Shown here: positions 11,425 to 23,290 of the stretch, piece by piece
How positions within the stretch are numbered: position 1 is the stretch's first letter
Layout: every line of letters begins with the position of its first letter
Source: Portulaca oleracea
Lineage: Eukaryota; Streptophyta; Magnoliopsida; Caryophyllales; Portulacaceae
Direction of reading: 5' to 3'
Length of the DNA stretch: 64,000 bases
NCBI GenBank assembly: GCA_029582165.1
Contig: CM055870.1
Coordinates: forward strand, 17,486,332 to 17,550,331
The notes under the pieces: generated by a model
What the model saw: only the letters and a program-made list of their open reading frames with translations
Database searches by the model: none
What the model was told of the DNA's origin: nothing
Made by a program: the position numbers and the translations under genes

Positions 11425-12290
11425 CTATATTTTCCTTGAAGAGCCAATGAACCTTTCTAACATTCTTATAATGCCCCAACCAATATGTATTTATGGAGGC
11501 TTGGATTTTGTTACATAGCTCAACAGAGAACTTGAATACACTCATAGCATATGTAGCATGGCTTGGGAAACTGCTCTTATTAGCACTTCCTTATTGCCCA
11601 AGAGAGATTTTATTCAACCAATCGTTGATCTACTTGCATGCTATATCAAGCATTAGTATAAGAGCTATTATCTTGGATTTGTTGATGCTAGTAAAGAGCC
11701 CTAAGTATTTATCATAGGCTAGGATCTCTGTTTAGCCAAGTTGTATCTTAATATCATCCTCCTCGAGATAGGAACCCAATGTTGAACACCATGATTGACT
11801 TTGTTGATGTTGATAGCCTGCCTCAAACTTTGCTCGTATTGTCACAAAATCTCATTGACATTAGTTGCATCCACTAAGTTAGCTTGACAGAAAATAATAG
11901 TATCAACAACGAATAAAACTATAATGCCCAATCACCACGAGTCAATCCAGAGTGCTTCATCTTCGCTCACACATTGCCTAGGAAAACTTCCAAGGAGTTC
12001 ACCCATCTTAAGTGGAGCGTTACCAAATTAATTGATGAATGGAATCAACAATCAACAAGAATTTTGGACACCCAAAGGAATGGATATGACCTTGGGCAAG
12101 AAGAGTCCACAACCTTAGGCCTAACACCCCACCATGATTATCATAAAGGATAAACCACCAAATAATCACTAAAGGAATGACTTGAATCACTACCAAATTA
12201 ATTGGATAAAGATAACAAGATTTGAGAGAAAACTAGGGAAAACCCTAAAAATGCATAAGCATAACATCAGCAATCATGAAAAAACTGCTC
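11425..12290. other. unassigned sequence
   Basis: No coding region, RNA gene or repeat boundary recognised. Confidence 0.3.
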
Positions 12291-12306
12291 AAAACAGTGT
12301 AGGGGG

Positions 12307-12661
12307 TATTTATACTAAGAGGGAATTAAAAACAAAACACAACGTTTTGGGAACAAAAACTCGCAAAAGAAAGTAGCCATCGCGGGCGCTACGGAGGGGT
12401 CGGGGGCGCGACGGAGCGTCAACGCAGCAACATCGGCATCCGAGAAGGGAGCGTCCCGGGAGCGACGGACCGGCGGATGCAGCAGTCGTCGTCTCTGGGA
12501 CAGACGCTGGCAACGTCTGTCCAGGCGCTGGCAGCGCCTATCAATGATGCCCAGCCAAGGTTTGCCCAGAGCTGGGTCGCGGGCGCTAACTTGATGGTAG
12601 CGGGCATTACACCCTTTTCCCGGATGGTAGCGGGCGCTACACATGTAGTCGCGGGCGCGAC
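12307..12661 (-). promoter_or_regulatory. LTR-like promoter with four palindrome pairs and a TATA box
   Basis: The minus strand has TATAAATA at 12307-12314. Upstream, at higher coordinates, are eight dyads in four pairs: centres 12385.5/12405.5 (GCGGGCGC type), 12510/12531 (GGACAGACG-N7-CGTCTGTCC and AGGCGCT-GGC-AGCGCCT), 12582.5/12603.5 (GTCGCGGGCGCTAA and GTAGCGGGCATTAC) and 12633.5/12654.5 (GTAGCG-GG-CGCTAC and GTCGCG-GG-CGCGAC). Spacing within pairs is 20, 21, 21 and 21 bp. Further upstream the word CTCCGTTTTAGGCCCATAAG is repeated directly near 12,716 and 12,751. No LTR termini were identified. Confidence 0.65.
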
Positions 12662-13013
12662 CTTCTGGCAGTTTTTTCTGCCAACTTCAAACTAGCATAA
12701 CTTCTTCATCCAGACTCCGTTTTAGGCCCATAAGGTATCAATGAAAATCTCCGTTTTAGGCCCATAAGAGTGAAGGCACGTCCCTATCCTCAACCCATGT
12801 TGATCCCTTTGCGCTTATTCTTGTCGAAGGACTTTGAACCCTTTTAAAGGCCCGAAGTAGGTCCCGATGAGGACCCTTAGCTCCACTCCCATGGTCCAAG
12901 ATCCCATTTGAAGTGGATACCACACCCAACACCGCTCAAATCATGTATCCAGGGTCCCGGGTCCACCTTAAAGTGTACTCCACACTCGACATTGAAGTCG
13001 TTTGGTCCGTGTT

Positions 13014-14220
13014 TTACGAAGGGGGTGTGGGACGGTTTTGCGAACACAGGTTTTGATGTTTGGGTCCTCGCCCGATACGCTCCACTAAATCTACTCCCAA
13101 CCAAGAACACATAACTGTGGAGTTCTCAACGAATGAATTTCCTAAAAGGAATATGCATCTTGGTGATATAAGTAGTAATTTCAATCCTCTTAAGCACATT
13201 AAGCCATATAGCAGGCGTATTACAAAAAACCGCAAATTTTTTGGCGCCAATGGACATACATTATGCCCTAAAACTAGGCCTTCCTCAACAACTTTATACA
13301 ACAAGCTGGATAACCCCTTTGTGGAGAAGAGGAATAAATACAGAGATACTGGATCACCTTGTATCAACTTTATACAACAAGCTGGAATAAATACAGAGAT
13401 ACTGGATCACCTCATCATAAGTTTTGAACATGTCAATCTTTATTGCTATACCCCTTTTTGTCACCTTGCTGATTTTCATTGAATGAAAAATCTCAAATGT
13501 AATCAAAATAGTATTCGAAATCATCCTCCCTGGGGTAAAAGCACCCTAGTTGCCTGAAATAATGCTCCGAAAGAAACAACTCAACCTAATTGTACGTAAT
13601 AGCTTTAGTCACCAATTTATAGTAAACATTGCATAAACTAATAGGTTGAAAGTCACCACTTTTCTTAGGATTTTTCTTTTTCAGAATCAACACTACTTAA
13701 GTATGAAATTTACAAGCATTTCCCCACCATTTAGGATATGAGACACCACCGTCGTTACATCCTTAATTACCCACAATATCCTAAATTTTTTTTTATTAAA
13801 AAATGAGTTTAACAGTCAGGTTTGAGAGCCTTACTAGGATTCATTTGTCTCATAAACGCTTCCACTTCCTCCTTAGAATATGGTTTGTTCAACGAGACAT
13901 TCATCGCATCAGTGAATTTTGGTTAAAGTAGATTTCTGAAATCCTCCAGCCGTGTTGGTTAACCCAATGGAAAAGTTCATCAAAAAAAAATTATGATGAT
14001 CTCCTGCAATTTTCCAGACTCCATTCCTAAGTTGTCATGTGAATCTTTAAGCTCAATGATATGATCTGTAGCTTTCCTGCCGTTCACTTTATACTATGGA
14101 ACCCATCTGAGTTGAGGTCTCTGTGTTTTAAATGTCTGAATGCAGTCTTTGTCACCATAATACAATCCCTATTCTCTTCAAATATTTTTTTCCCAATTCC
14201 AAACATCATTAGTAGTCTTT
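13014..14220 (-). pseudogene. L1-type LINE reverse transcriptase pseudogene
   Basis: Read on the minus strand downward from about 13,920: NKPYSKEEVEAFMRQMNPSK (pre-RT motif), then [20 protein letters not shown] (RT block with PISLCN), then LITFEIFHSMK and KIDMFKTYD (RT motif A region), then GDPVSLYLFLFSTKGLSSLL (the QGDPLSP-like block). The order is that of plant L1 ORF2. Multiple frameshifts and stops are present. A short direct duplication of the segment ending in ATACAGAGATACTGGATCACC occurs at about 13,337-13,413. The YADD box is not recognisable. Confidence 0.8.
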
Positions 14221-14472
14221 AATCGATGCTCACACCGTCTAATCTCAGTTTGGACATGCTTGGACTGGTCAAAATTGCAGGCTTGAAGAGCCTTCATATA
14301 GTTTGTTGTCACATCCTTAAACCGAAAGGTTTCGTTAAGCATTTACAAGGTATTCTAAATGGAGATTTAGGGCTAATAACTTTGTTAAATATCTCTAAGA
14401 TTACTAATTTTGATAAGAAATACATCTTAGCTAATATTTATTACTAAAAACAAAAACACCTTTAATATGTAT

Positions 14473-15378
14473 TGTTGGGACTAGGATCAAGGACATTACA
14501 TCTACATCACCAAGGACCTCAGTCGGAGGTTTGACAAGGACCTCAGGCGAAGTTTTGACAAGGACCTAAGACGAAGTTTTGATATAAAAGATAAAATTAC
14601 GAAAGCAAGAAAGGGAAGTATCTTGTGTTCCAATCTATCCAAAACTTGTATTTATGATTAACCTTGGATATGAATCTTGAAGGAAACAATTCTCAAAGAA
14701 ATCCGAGATTGAAGAAATCAAAGATTGTTGGCACAAACGTGGAAGCAAATCAAAGAATCATATATGGAAAGAATCCTGAGGATCTCCAGCACGGAAGTAG
14801 CCGTTAAAGCATAATGTCACGCCCCACAAAAGGAAGGAAATCAACCCAGGCGACTATAAAGGCATCCCTTAACGTCAATGACAAATGTATTCGGTTCCAC
14901 GTGAAGAAATTGACAGAAAAGTTGTAGGAAGTCAGTGAATGATTTTGAGTGTGTAATCAATTGATATTGATGAGTGTGTAACCAACAAAGGACCTCCAAT
15001 AGATTGTTTCCGAGGACCTCGGTGAGTAGTGTAATAGAAACTAAGTGTTGTAGTTTATGTGAGTGATAATCACCAACATGGTTGGTGGAATCTTTCCTCT
15101 AAAATCACGGCTAGGACAACTTAGTTGAAACACTAGCCAACTTTGTTGGGTTACTAGATCCACTGTAACTATTCTTAGGACATCAGGTCTAAGACATTGA
15201 GACTATTTGTAACCACCTTAGTGTAACGTTTTTGGGGTTGCATTCAATGATATAACTCATATAAGTATTTTGTTACATTGTATTTAAAGCCTTACCGGTG
15301 AGTAAGGTTTGTTACTAACGTCCTCATTGAGTATGCAGAATTCAGTAACCCTATTCATCCCCCTCTAGGGTTCTTTCA
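14473..15378 (+). mobile_element. copia-type LTR, old copy
   Basis: It starts TGTTGGGACTAGGATCAAGG, a copia-like terminus, and is followed at 15,381 by TAGTATCACAGCAGG, which resembles the initiator-Met primer-binding site of copia elements with two differences. Decayed copia gag follows. The 3' limit was set at TTTCA just before the PBS; the termini do not form a long inverted repeat, so boundaries are tentative. A 24-bp repeat (three units) lies near its start. Confidence 0.55.
14511..14582 (+). repeat. 24-bp tandem repeat, three units
   Basis: Units begin with CAAGGACCT at 14,511, 14,535 and 14,559 and end TTTTGA or TTTGA. They differ at a few positions and lie in the U3 part of the LTR above. 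Confidence 0.85.
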
Positions 15379-15439
15379 AGTAGTATCACAGCAGGTCCAC
15401 TCAAGAAGAGAGTAACCATTATGTAGAAAAGATCATGGT

Positions 15440-15670
15440 TGGCATCAACGATGATGATATAGGACAAGGACGTTGCTTGAGCACACCCCCATTATTTTGA
15501 GGATCAAACTTTGCCCATTGGAAGAAGCTTATGGAAGCATTCATCATGAATCAAGGCTATGATCTATGGGACATAATTGAGAATTAAAACTTTGTCCCCA
15601 TGATCAACGAGGGAGAAATCACCAAACCCTAAACTAGATCCAAATATATGATGGAAATCAGCCCACGCTT
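15440..15670 (+). pseudogene. copia gag fragment
   Basis: The plus strand reads RCLSTPPLF, then SNFAHWKKLMEAFIMNQGYD and LWDIIEN, interrupted by in-frame TGA and TAA codons. This is the conserved N-terminal gag pattern of SIRE/Maximus-like copia elements (PPLF-x-G-x-NF-xx-W, then YDLW). Its position just after the LTR and PBS-like sequence supports the call. Nothing of pol follows, so the element is truncated. Confidence 0.7.
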
Positions 15671-16199
15671 GTTCACCTAGGCCCAATCAAGAAGGCCCAA
15701 TTAAAGGTCCATCATACACATATGGTCCTTCATCAAAGGACTACAACTCATACAGGGCCAACAGGGCAAGTTTGGTTCAACTACATCAAGTGGGTCAACG
15801 AAAAGAGATACAAGGTTGAACTACAGAGGCCCATTCATATGGTGTGTTTCATATTTCAAGAGGATGTCCAAACATCCTAGAAGATGGGCCAAGACACACG
15901 CCAAGCCCAAGAGAAGCAAGGGTACACGTCCAAGTCAAGAATACAAGTCCAATTTTATGATCTTGATTTTTGGATGTAATTTAATTAGTTATAGCTTAAT
16001 TATTTTTGGTGTGTTTCTTTTAATTAGGCTAGATTAAACGTGTGTTTCATTTCCTAGATAGGAATTGGCTAATTTTGTAACTAATCCAATTTGGATTAGG
16101 AAAGCCAAAACCAATTAGGATAAGGTTTGTTACAACCAACTCCCCCTAGGATAAGGATTCCTAATCCAAGGAGGAGTAGGAGTAGTTAGACGAGTTCTC

Positions 16200-16300
16200 C
16201 TTGGCTTGCACGCCAAGAGAGAGACTCCTAGGCCTAGTTTAGCTTGGCTTCCAAGCCAAGTAGGAGTACAAGTCCCTTAAGGACTCTCCTAGTATAAATA
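16200..16300 (+). promoter_or_regulatory. palindrome-rich promoter with TATA box
   Basis: Dyads: CTTGGC-N6-GCCAAG (16,200-16,217), CTAGGCCTAG (16,228-16,237), CTTGGCTT-CC-AAGCCAAG (16,243-16,260) and AGTCC-N5-GGACT (16,271-16,285), followed by TATAAATA at 16,293-16,300. Centre spacings are 24, 19 and 26.5 bp. The block probably belongs to a fragmentary LTR at about 15.95-16.55 kb, whose ends I could not define. Confidence 0.5.
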
Positions 16301-17282
16301 GCCTAGGTTTATATTCAATTGATACATCAGTTGAGAAATATGAATCAAGCTTTAAGCTTACCCCCTGAGTGTTTGGATTAACCTCACCCTTCTTCTATTG
16401 TATCTTGGTTTGGCACCCAAGTGGTTAGGAAGAGCTTGATCCTAGGTTGCGGTCTAGGTCAAGTTAGCCCTAGGTTTTCCTTTTTGTGGATTCAATTAGG
16501 AAACCTAGATCTATCCGTTCTTACCTTTCTATCAATATAGTTAAGGTAATTACCCTGTGAGCTTTCTGTCAATACAGTTAAGTCACATTAATCCTAAACC
16601 TACCCCCATTCCCAACGCCATCCCCACCTCCTTAAGCCCCCTTCAATTCGTCACCCACCTCACCAATCCAAATCCTTTTCGCCTTCCCTTCTCTCTCTCC
16701 ATAACAACCTTCCAACAACCTTATCTCTCCATAACAACCTAACAACCTCTCACTCTCCTCCACCTCCAACACCACCCTCTCACCTTCTCTCCCCCTTCTT
16801 ACCTCATGCCACCCTCTCCCTCTCCCCTCTTCCAACGTCAACCCTTCCCCCTCAAATCATCATCCAAGATTCATCACTTTCCCGTTCAAGATTCAACTTT
16901 TCTTGAATCTTGAAACTACAAAAGCCCTCACGGCAAAATAACTTCCACAAAGAACCCTTTTTCACGAGAACCACCCCTTTCTTTTCCACCCTAATCTCGT
17001 GAACCACCCCCACTTCCCTGTTTGGTTACACGTGTTTCATGTATCATTGGAATCAAGAACCTTTCTTGACCCGGTAATACATCAATATACTGTCAAGGAA
17101 GCGGAAAAGGCAAATAAAAATGTTATTATAAAATTTGTTGTAAATCTATAACATTATTATAAAATTATCGATACTTTTGAAATTTATCAGGTTTTTTTAC
17201 ACAAATTCATTACGTAAAAAATCGAACTATTTTATTATATACAGTGAACCTAGGTATATCCTCAACGGTATACAATATAATT
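16301..17282. other. non-coding, pyrimidine-rich stretch
   Basis: 16,560-16,860 is strongly C/T-rich on the plus strand (runs such as CTCTCCCTCTCCCC). No gene was recognised. The small open frames here reflect this composition. Confidence 0.4.
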
Positions 17283-17480
17283 TATGGAGCTAGTAGCTCA
17301 ATGGCATAGCCTTCCGGGTTGGAGTTTATGGAATCAATTCTCATAACTTGCAAGTCTCCTTGTGTAGATATGAGTAAGGCTATGAACCAAGTATTTGGGA
17401 GGATTTGGTTTAGATTTCAATTTGTGTTACTCTAAGGTGAGAGTCTAGTTTGGATGGCCTCGACTTACCCATGTAAAAAA
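17283..17480 (+). mobile_element. tRNA-derived SINE candidate
   Basis: GGAGCTAGTAGCTCAATGG contains a good pol III A-box (TAGCTCAATGG, 17,294-17,304), followed 36 bp later by a weaker B-box-like GGAATCAATTC (17,330-17,340). The unit ends near 17,475 in a short A-rich tail (GTAAAAAAATAG). Length (~195 bp) and layout fit plant SINEs. No target duplication was found, and the B-box is degenerate. Confidence 0.5.
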
Positions 17481-18906
17481 ATAGAAAAGAGAATTGTGTA
17501 GAAACTTAATTTTAACACCATGATTGTATCATATATGAATTTCGTAGAGTTAAGATTCGAAATTTACTATGATCATATTTAAATACCTGATAGTTTAGGA
17601 TAATAAATATTCTTAATGTTTTAAAATAATAATTTATATTAAGGTCTTGTAATCAACCTTTTCTCGTCATAGTAAATTTATATTTTTTTACACCACATGA
17701 AATCATGATGCCGATGCATGTCACCGGATGGTCCGGATCAGATCTTACCCGGCCTACAGAACAATTTTAAAAAATGCAGTATATTCTGTACTATAACCCT
17801 ACAATTTTGCTGTTGAATTCATGCTTTTGTTGGTTGTTTAACATTCTATCCATTTTATATTATTATTGTCACGTCAGTTAATTTTTAAAAATATTGATTG
17901 AAGATCGTGAAAGTTAATTAGACGACAGGTAATGTATGACGGAGGTAATAATTCGACAATTAATAACAGCACATACAACAGCACATACAACGTATTATTA
18001 TCAAAAAATACTACTATTAAATTTATAAAGAAAAATAGTATCTTAAAAACATAACATTATAATATTATAAAATAATTTATAAGAAATTATCAGTAAAATA
18101 ATATGGCCATCAATCAACTGAATGATAAATAACATAAAAAGTAAGGAGCATTCAATAATTATAATAAGGGACGCATATATGGTACTGCTTGTATTACTAA
18201 CGAGTGAGTGGTAATAATTTAAGATTTAAAAATTGCATGTTTAAATAAATATAGGAGGAAATTCCCCACCGACAAGGAAATACAATTATTACGTATGTTC
18301 AAATCAGTAGTAGAAGATGAAAAGTAAGCCCATTTTGCCTTTTTTAAGGGGCCCAAATTTTGTGGGCCTCAAATTCAAATCAAAGCCCTCATTCAATGCC
18401 ATGTGGATAGGTTGGATGGGCCACTCCTGCTTCATTTGTTTTTCCTTTTCTTTTGAATAATTAGATTTTTATTTTTGACCCACGTTTCCTAAACCCAATT
18501 TTATTTGTTAGCTATATTTTATTTTCATTCAATTATTATACACTCAATTGATCCATCTTTAATTTCGTTATTTCGTTTTCAGTATAAAACAAAATGTATA
18601 TGGGCATGTTATGTAATACCAAGGTTAGGTCAAATTCCTAGCTTTGTCGTCCATTTTGGTCATAAATTAATTTTCTTTGACAAATAAATGCACAAAAAAG
18701 AACAAAAAAAAAATCAGATTGTCCTTTTACTAATCACGCTATCATGTAGAACCACAAAGCACCAAATTCAGTTAATTGCACGGAAAATTAAAGTGAAAAG
18801 GAACTGTGAAAGTGGACAGTGGAGTAATATCTGTATTATCTCTGTCTTATTTGTCAACATAATTAAATTTTTTGTCCAGATTTATTTGTTATTTTTACAG
18901 GTTTAA
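17481..18906. other. AT-rich intergenic sequence
   Basis: No coding region or repeat boundary recognised. Confidence 0.35.
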
Positions 18907-18914
18907 TAATTGTG

Positions 18915-19568
18915 ATTAGGGTGAGCAATCTAGATTCGGAACCTGGAATATGATTGGAACTGGTCAAACAGGTAGTTCTGGAACTTGAACCGGTCAAACG
19001 GATACGGATAATGTTTTTTTTATTCAGGAACCTGTCAAATGAATAAAGGTAAGGTTCCTAAACTATTACCCTTAACCGGAACCAGTCAATTATAGTCAGG
19101 TTTTAGGTATTGTTACTGAATTGGAAGCTTTCATGAAATTTTAACCTTGTTATGTGACTTAGTTTATTTTTCGTAAAGTTGTAATTTATGTTGAGACTTA
19201 ATATTTATTAAGATTATTTGTAATTTTGTATCGTTTGTTTAGTAAAACCAACTTGTAAGAATATTTTAAATGTTTGATTCATTTGCACTTTAGTGTAATG
19301 TGGGATTGGTATTTGGTAGTCAATGTATAAATGTTATAGATGAAATAATTATATGTTAGACTTTATTATTCTTTTAAAAAAATATTAGACTTTAACACAA
19401 TAGACTTTTTTTTAAAAAAAGTTAAAAAAATGTAAAAAATATATTTTGTGTATAATTTAGGAACCCGTTTAAATGGGTAAAAATAAGGTTCCTAAATTTA
19501 AAAGTTGGTCAAACAGATAAGGGTAAGGTTCCTAATTTTAGGCGAGGGTACCCATAACCGCTCAGCCG
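18915..19568. mobile_element. hAT-like non-autonomous remnant with 8-bp flanking repeat
   Basis: TAATTGTG occurs directly on both sides (18,907-18,914 and 19,569-19,576). The ends, GGGTGAGCAATC near the left and CGGCTGAGCGGT as reverse complement of the right, share the GAGC core but are eroded. The interior repeats GGAACC/GGTTCC and GGTCAAACRGAT words. It has no coding capacity. Confidence 0.55.
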
Positions 19569-19576
19569 TAATTGTG

Positions 19577-20425
19577 GTTCCATTTTTATCCTTATTTAAT
19601 AAATTATTTATCGTTGTTTACAATTCTAACAACTATTATTTCCAATTAATGTATGGATAAATTGTTTAAAGTACAAACTTTTCACTCTAATTTCAATGCT
19701 TCTTGATTTCCCCAAATTAGTTACTTTGACAAAGTATTTGCAAATCCCGTGGAACTAATCTTTTGGGAAAATTAATGATATCATGCACCTTTCTCCCAAA
19801 AAGAATATTGCCCTCTTTCAACAAACTTGTCCGGTCAAGATGTGTGTTGCACGTACCAAGAGAAAATTACAGGAGAAAAGTTTGGTCTAGGTAGCTCGTG
19901 TGTATATGAAGAAGCGGCTCAACCGAGGCGACCAACAAGCGAGTGACCCGCAAGTTTGTGGGAAGCAGCCAGAAGATTATTACAGTGTGGTTCGGGGTAT
20001 CATCCAGAAGAGACCTGTGACAAGACTAAATCGGTGCAGGGTTTGGCGAAACAAGTCAAGCGAAGCGTAGAAGTCTCTTCACTTGGATTTTTATCTATAT
20101 TTGTAGTTTAACTAGTTATATTTGTGTCTTTGTGTGTTGTGCTCTCTATTCTGACAAAATAAAAAATAAAAATGGATCAAGTGTTTGATTTTATCCAAAC
20201 ATATTGTCGAAAAAACAGTAATGCTTCTTTCCATACCTTGATAAATTTTAATTGGGTCGTTACTAATAAATGTAGTTTAATTGGGCTAAGAAAAGGTACC
20301 AGATCAAAATTTATATTAATACTAATAATTTATAAATTTACGTACTTATACAAATATTTGAGAAGAAATCTTCATTTTCAATGTTGCTTTTCTGAGTAAT
20401 TTACATTGGCCCTAAAAATTTTGCA
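19577..20425. other. intergenic sequence
   Basis: A compositionally normal island at 19,890-20,090 lies in otherwise AT-rich DNA, but I recognise no protein in any frame. Confidence 0.3.
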
Positions 20426-21500
20426 GGTAAGTTGTGATAGGTAAATGACTACCAAAAGTTATCGAAAATTACCGAAAGTTACCAAAATACAAAAGTTTAC
20501 ATTTGAACATTTATTTATTTAGTATTTATTGTTTTTACATTTTTTATTTATGTTTTTTTAGTTTTGTATTTTTGAATTTTAATTTTTAAATTTTCTAAAT
20601 ATAAATGTTTAATTTTATATTTTTAAATTTTAAAAATATTTTAAAATTTTTAATTTTTCAATTTTAAAATTTTAAAATTTTAAAATTATTTTTTTAAACT
20701 TTTGTATTTTTGCATTTTTTATTTTTTAATATTTGATTTTTTTCATTTTTTATTTTTAAATGTTTGAAATTTTAAATTTAAAATTTAAAAATTTAAAAAA
20801 AAATTTTAAAATTTTAGATTTTTAAAATTTTTAAATTTTTTAAATTTTTAAAATTTTAAATTTTAAATTTTTAAATTTTTAAAATTAAATTTTTAATATT
20901 AAATTTTTTTTTAATTTTAAATTTTAAAATTTTAAAATTTTAAATTTTAATATTTTTAAAATTTTTCATTTTTCATTTTTAATTATTAATTTAGGAATTT
21001 TTAAAAATTATTAAATTATTAAATTTTAAAATTTTAAATTTTAAAATTTTAATTTTGATTTTAAACTTTTTTAAAATTTTTAAGTTTTTAGTTTTAAAAT
21101 TTCTAAGTTTTTAAATTTTTAATTTTTAAAAATTTTCTAATTTTTAATTTTTAATTTTTGGATTTTTTCACTTTTAGTTTTTTACTTTTTCAAGTTTTAC
21201 TTTTTCAATTTTAATTTTTTAGTTTCTTTTAATTTTTTAAAATTTTTAGTTTCTAAAATTTTTAATTTTTAATTTTATTAATTTGTAATTTTTATTCTTA
21301 ATTTTTAAATTACTAAATTTTGAAGATATTTGAATGCTCGAAAATATAAAATTTTCAACTCTAATTTTTAATTTGTTCATTTTGTATATTTAACATAACA
21401 TATTTTCAAAAACTCATAAAAACTTAACAAAAGTTACCAAAATCTATCAAAAATTATCAAAATTTACCAAAAGTAACACTTACCATACCTGTCACTTACC
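20426..21500. repeat. AT-only low-complexity block with eroded inverted ends
   Basis: About 20,506-21,420 is almost purely A and T in alternating TTTTAAAA-type runs, able to fold on itself at many registers. It is bordered by GTTACCAAAA/TTATCAAAA words. The outer edges are GGTAAGTTGTGATAGG on the left and, as reverse complement of the right, GGTAAGTGACAGGT, so it may be a MITE whose core expanded. No matching target duplication was seen. Confidence 0.6.
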
Positions 21501-23290
21501 ACTGAACTTTACAGGAAGTTTGATGTAATAATTTTTACACGTACGCTCTACCTTTGGAAAATCATTTTTACCCTATCTTAAGTTTAGTTTAATAATTTTT
21601 ACACATCCTATTTTTGGGAAATGTTTCTATGATAAATGTTGGGCACTATTCATGGGAGAGGTTTCTCACTCATCATGTGGCCAAATTTCTTTTTAGGTTG
21701 TGTTTTACCCGGTCCAATTTTCTTCTTATGGATTGGGTTATATTTGAATATTTTCAATGACACTTTTGATCGATTGAATAAATTTGGTTGAGTGACCACT
21801 AATTATCAAAAAAAAAATTACCTATGATAAAAACTGACGAAACGTGGTTGAAAAGCGTAAAGACGATTTTACACCTAATTATGTACTTTATGAGATCCTA
21901 ATTATGTAAAAAGACGATTTTACACCTTATGGTATTCTAGGAGAAAAACCTTAAATTCCCATGTGAATTAAAAGAAGAATAGTTCTCTCTATATTAGTAA
22001 CCAATAAATCATAATTCTCTCGTGTATGTTGTGAATGTTGGTAAATCTATACATATTTGAAGAAGTAAACAATCTCTATTTGGCGACAGACAATCTCTTG
22101 TCATGTTTGCTGAAGAACGACGTTAGCTTGGGAGTACGAACGCATAGTAAAGGTATGTTGAGAAAGTTTGAATTTATTTGAACTTCAGTTATGTCAAGGG
22201 CCTGTTTGGTGTCAGATGATATAGAAGATTGATAAAATTTATGAATTTAATTGGGTTTATGGTTTCTAGTAGGCTTAAGTTTTTTTTTTCGAAAAATTAA
22301 GGCTTTGTGAGATCAGAAAATTGATGATTTTATTTATTTTTTTTTTTGCCTCCATTTAGGGTCTATTTACCTTTGATGTGTTACATTGATGATCGATCTT
22401 ACATATTTTTTTTGTGAATAGCAAGAGCAATGTGGATGGGGACAAATCGGGCAATGAGATTGAGAAAAGAGAAAAAGGGGATCGTTTGTTGCATTTGAAA
22501 TAGAAAGAAGATGATATAAACAGAAAGGATAAAATAATCATTTTATTAGTATTTCAATAACAAAAATCGGATTTCACCAGAAAATCCTGAAAAAACTTAT
22601 TACAACACATTGGAGGAGGGTAAAAGAATCACAACTTTGGCAAAGGTAAAAATCATTTCTCAAAAGTGAGATGCATAAAAATTATTACAATAAACATTGG
22701 GTAAAACAAATGTAAATTTATCCAATTATGAAATATGGTAAAATTATTTCTTAAAAATAAAATGTATAAAAATTATTACAGTAAATGTAAATACAAATTG
22801 CTCTCTTTTTGCTATCAGTCTGATAATATAGAATCTTTTTAGCACGTTACTATATGGTGCAATACTTGTTGGATATAACGTCTATTTATAATAGAAAGAT
22901 ATTGATGATATGTCACCATCTGCGTGCATGGCCACACACACAGACATGCGACAAATATCAACATGCATGTCGTTGTACACAACTATAATTAACACTAAAT
23001 TTCAATTATTAGTTACTCGGAGGATTCAACCACCAAATTAAATAATCAACATTTGTAGATTATGCTAAGAAAATTAGGGTTGAATGTGACTTTAGGCGCG
23101 ACTAGATTTCTTATGATAATTAGAAGTCATTGGAGGCTAAAATTAGCATAAAAGATGTTAGTACAATGATCTGTCAAATAGCAAAATAACATATACAACA
23201 AGATAACCCACAATAATTAGCAACTAAAAGGTATAACCAAGAAACCCAAAAAAAAAAAATAAACGCTAAATTGTAGTTAAAAGATGCAAA
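21501..23290. other. AT-rich intergenic sequence
   Basis: No coding region recognised. A MITE-like GGGCCTGTTTGGTGTC near 22,200 has no partner end that I can find. Confidence 0.3.

Noticed and set aside
12310..12695. Arg- and Ala-rich open frames on both strands
   Set aside because: They are products of the GCGGGCGC palindrome array; the same interval is open on both strands with no recognisable domain.
17283..17356. Functional tRNA gene
   Set aside because: A-box is good but the B-box is degenerate, no cloverleaf can be drawn, and the unit continues ~120 bp into an A-rich tail, as in a SINE.
22200..22541. GGGCCTGTTTGGTGTC as the end of a MITE
   Set aside because: No partner terminus or target duplication found within 1 kb.
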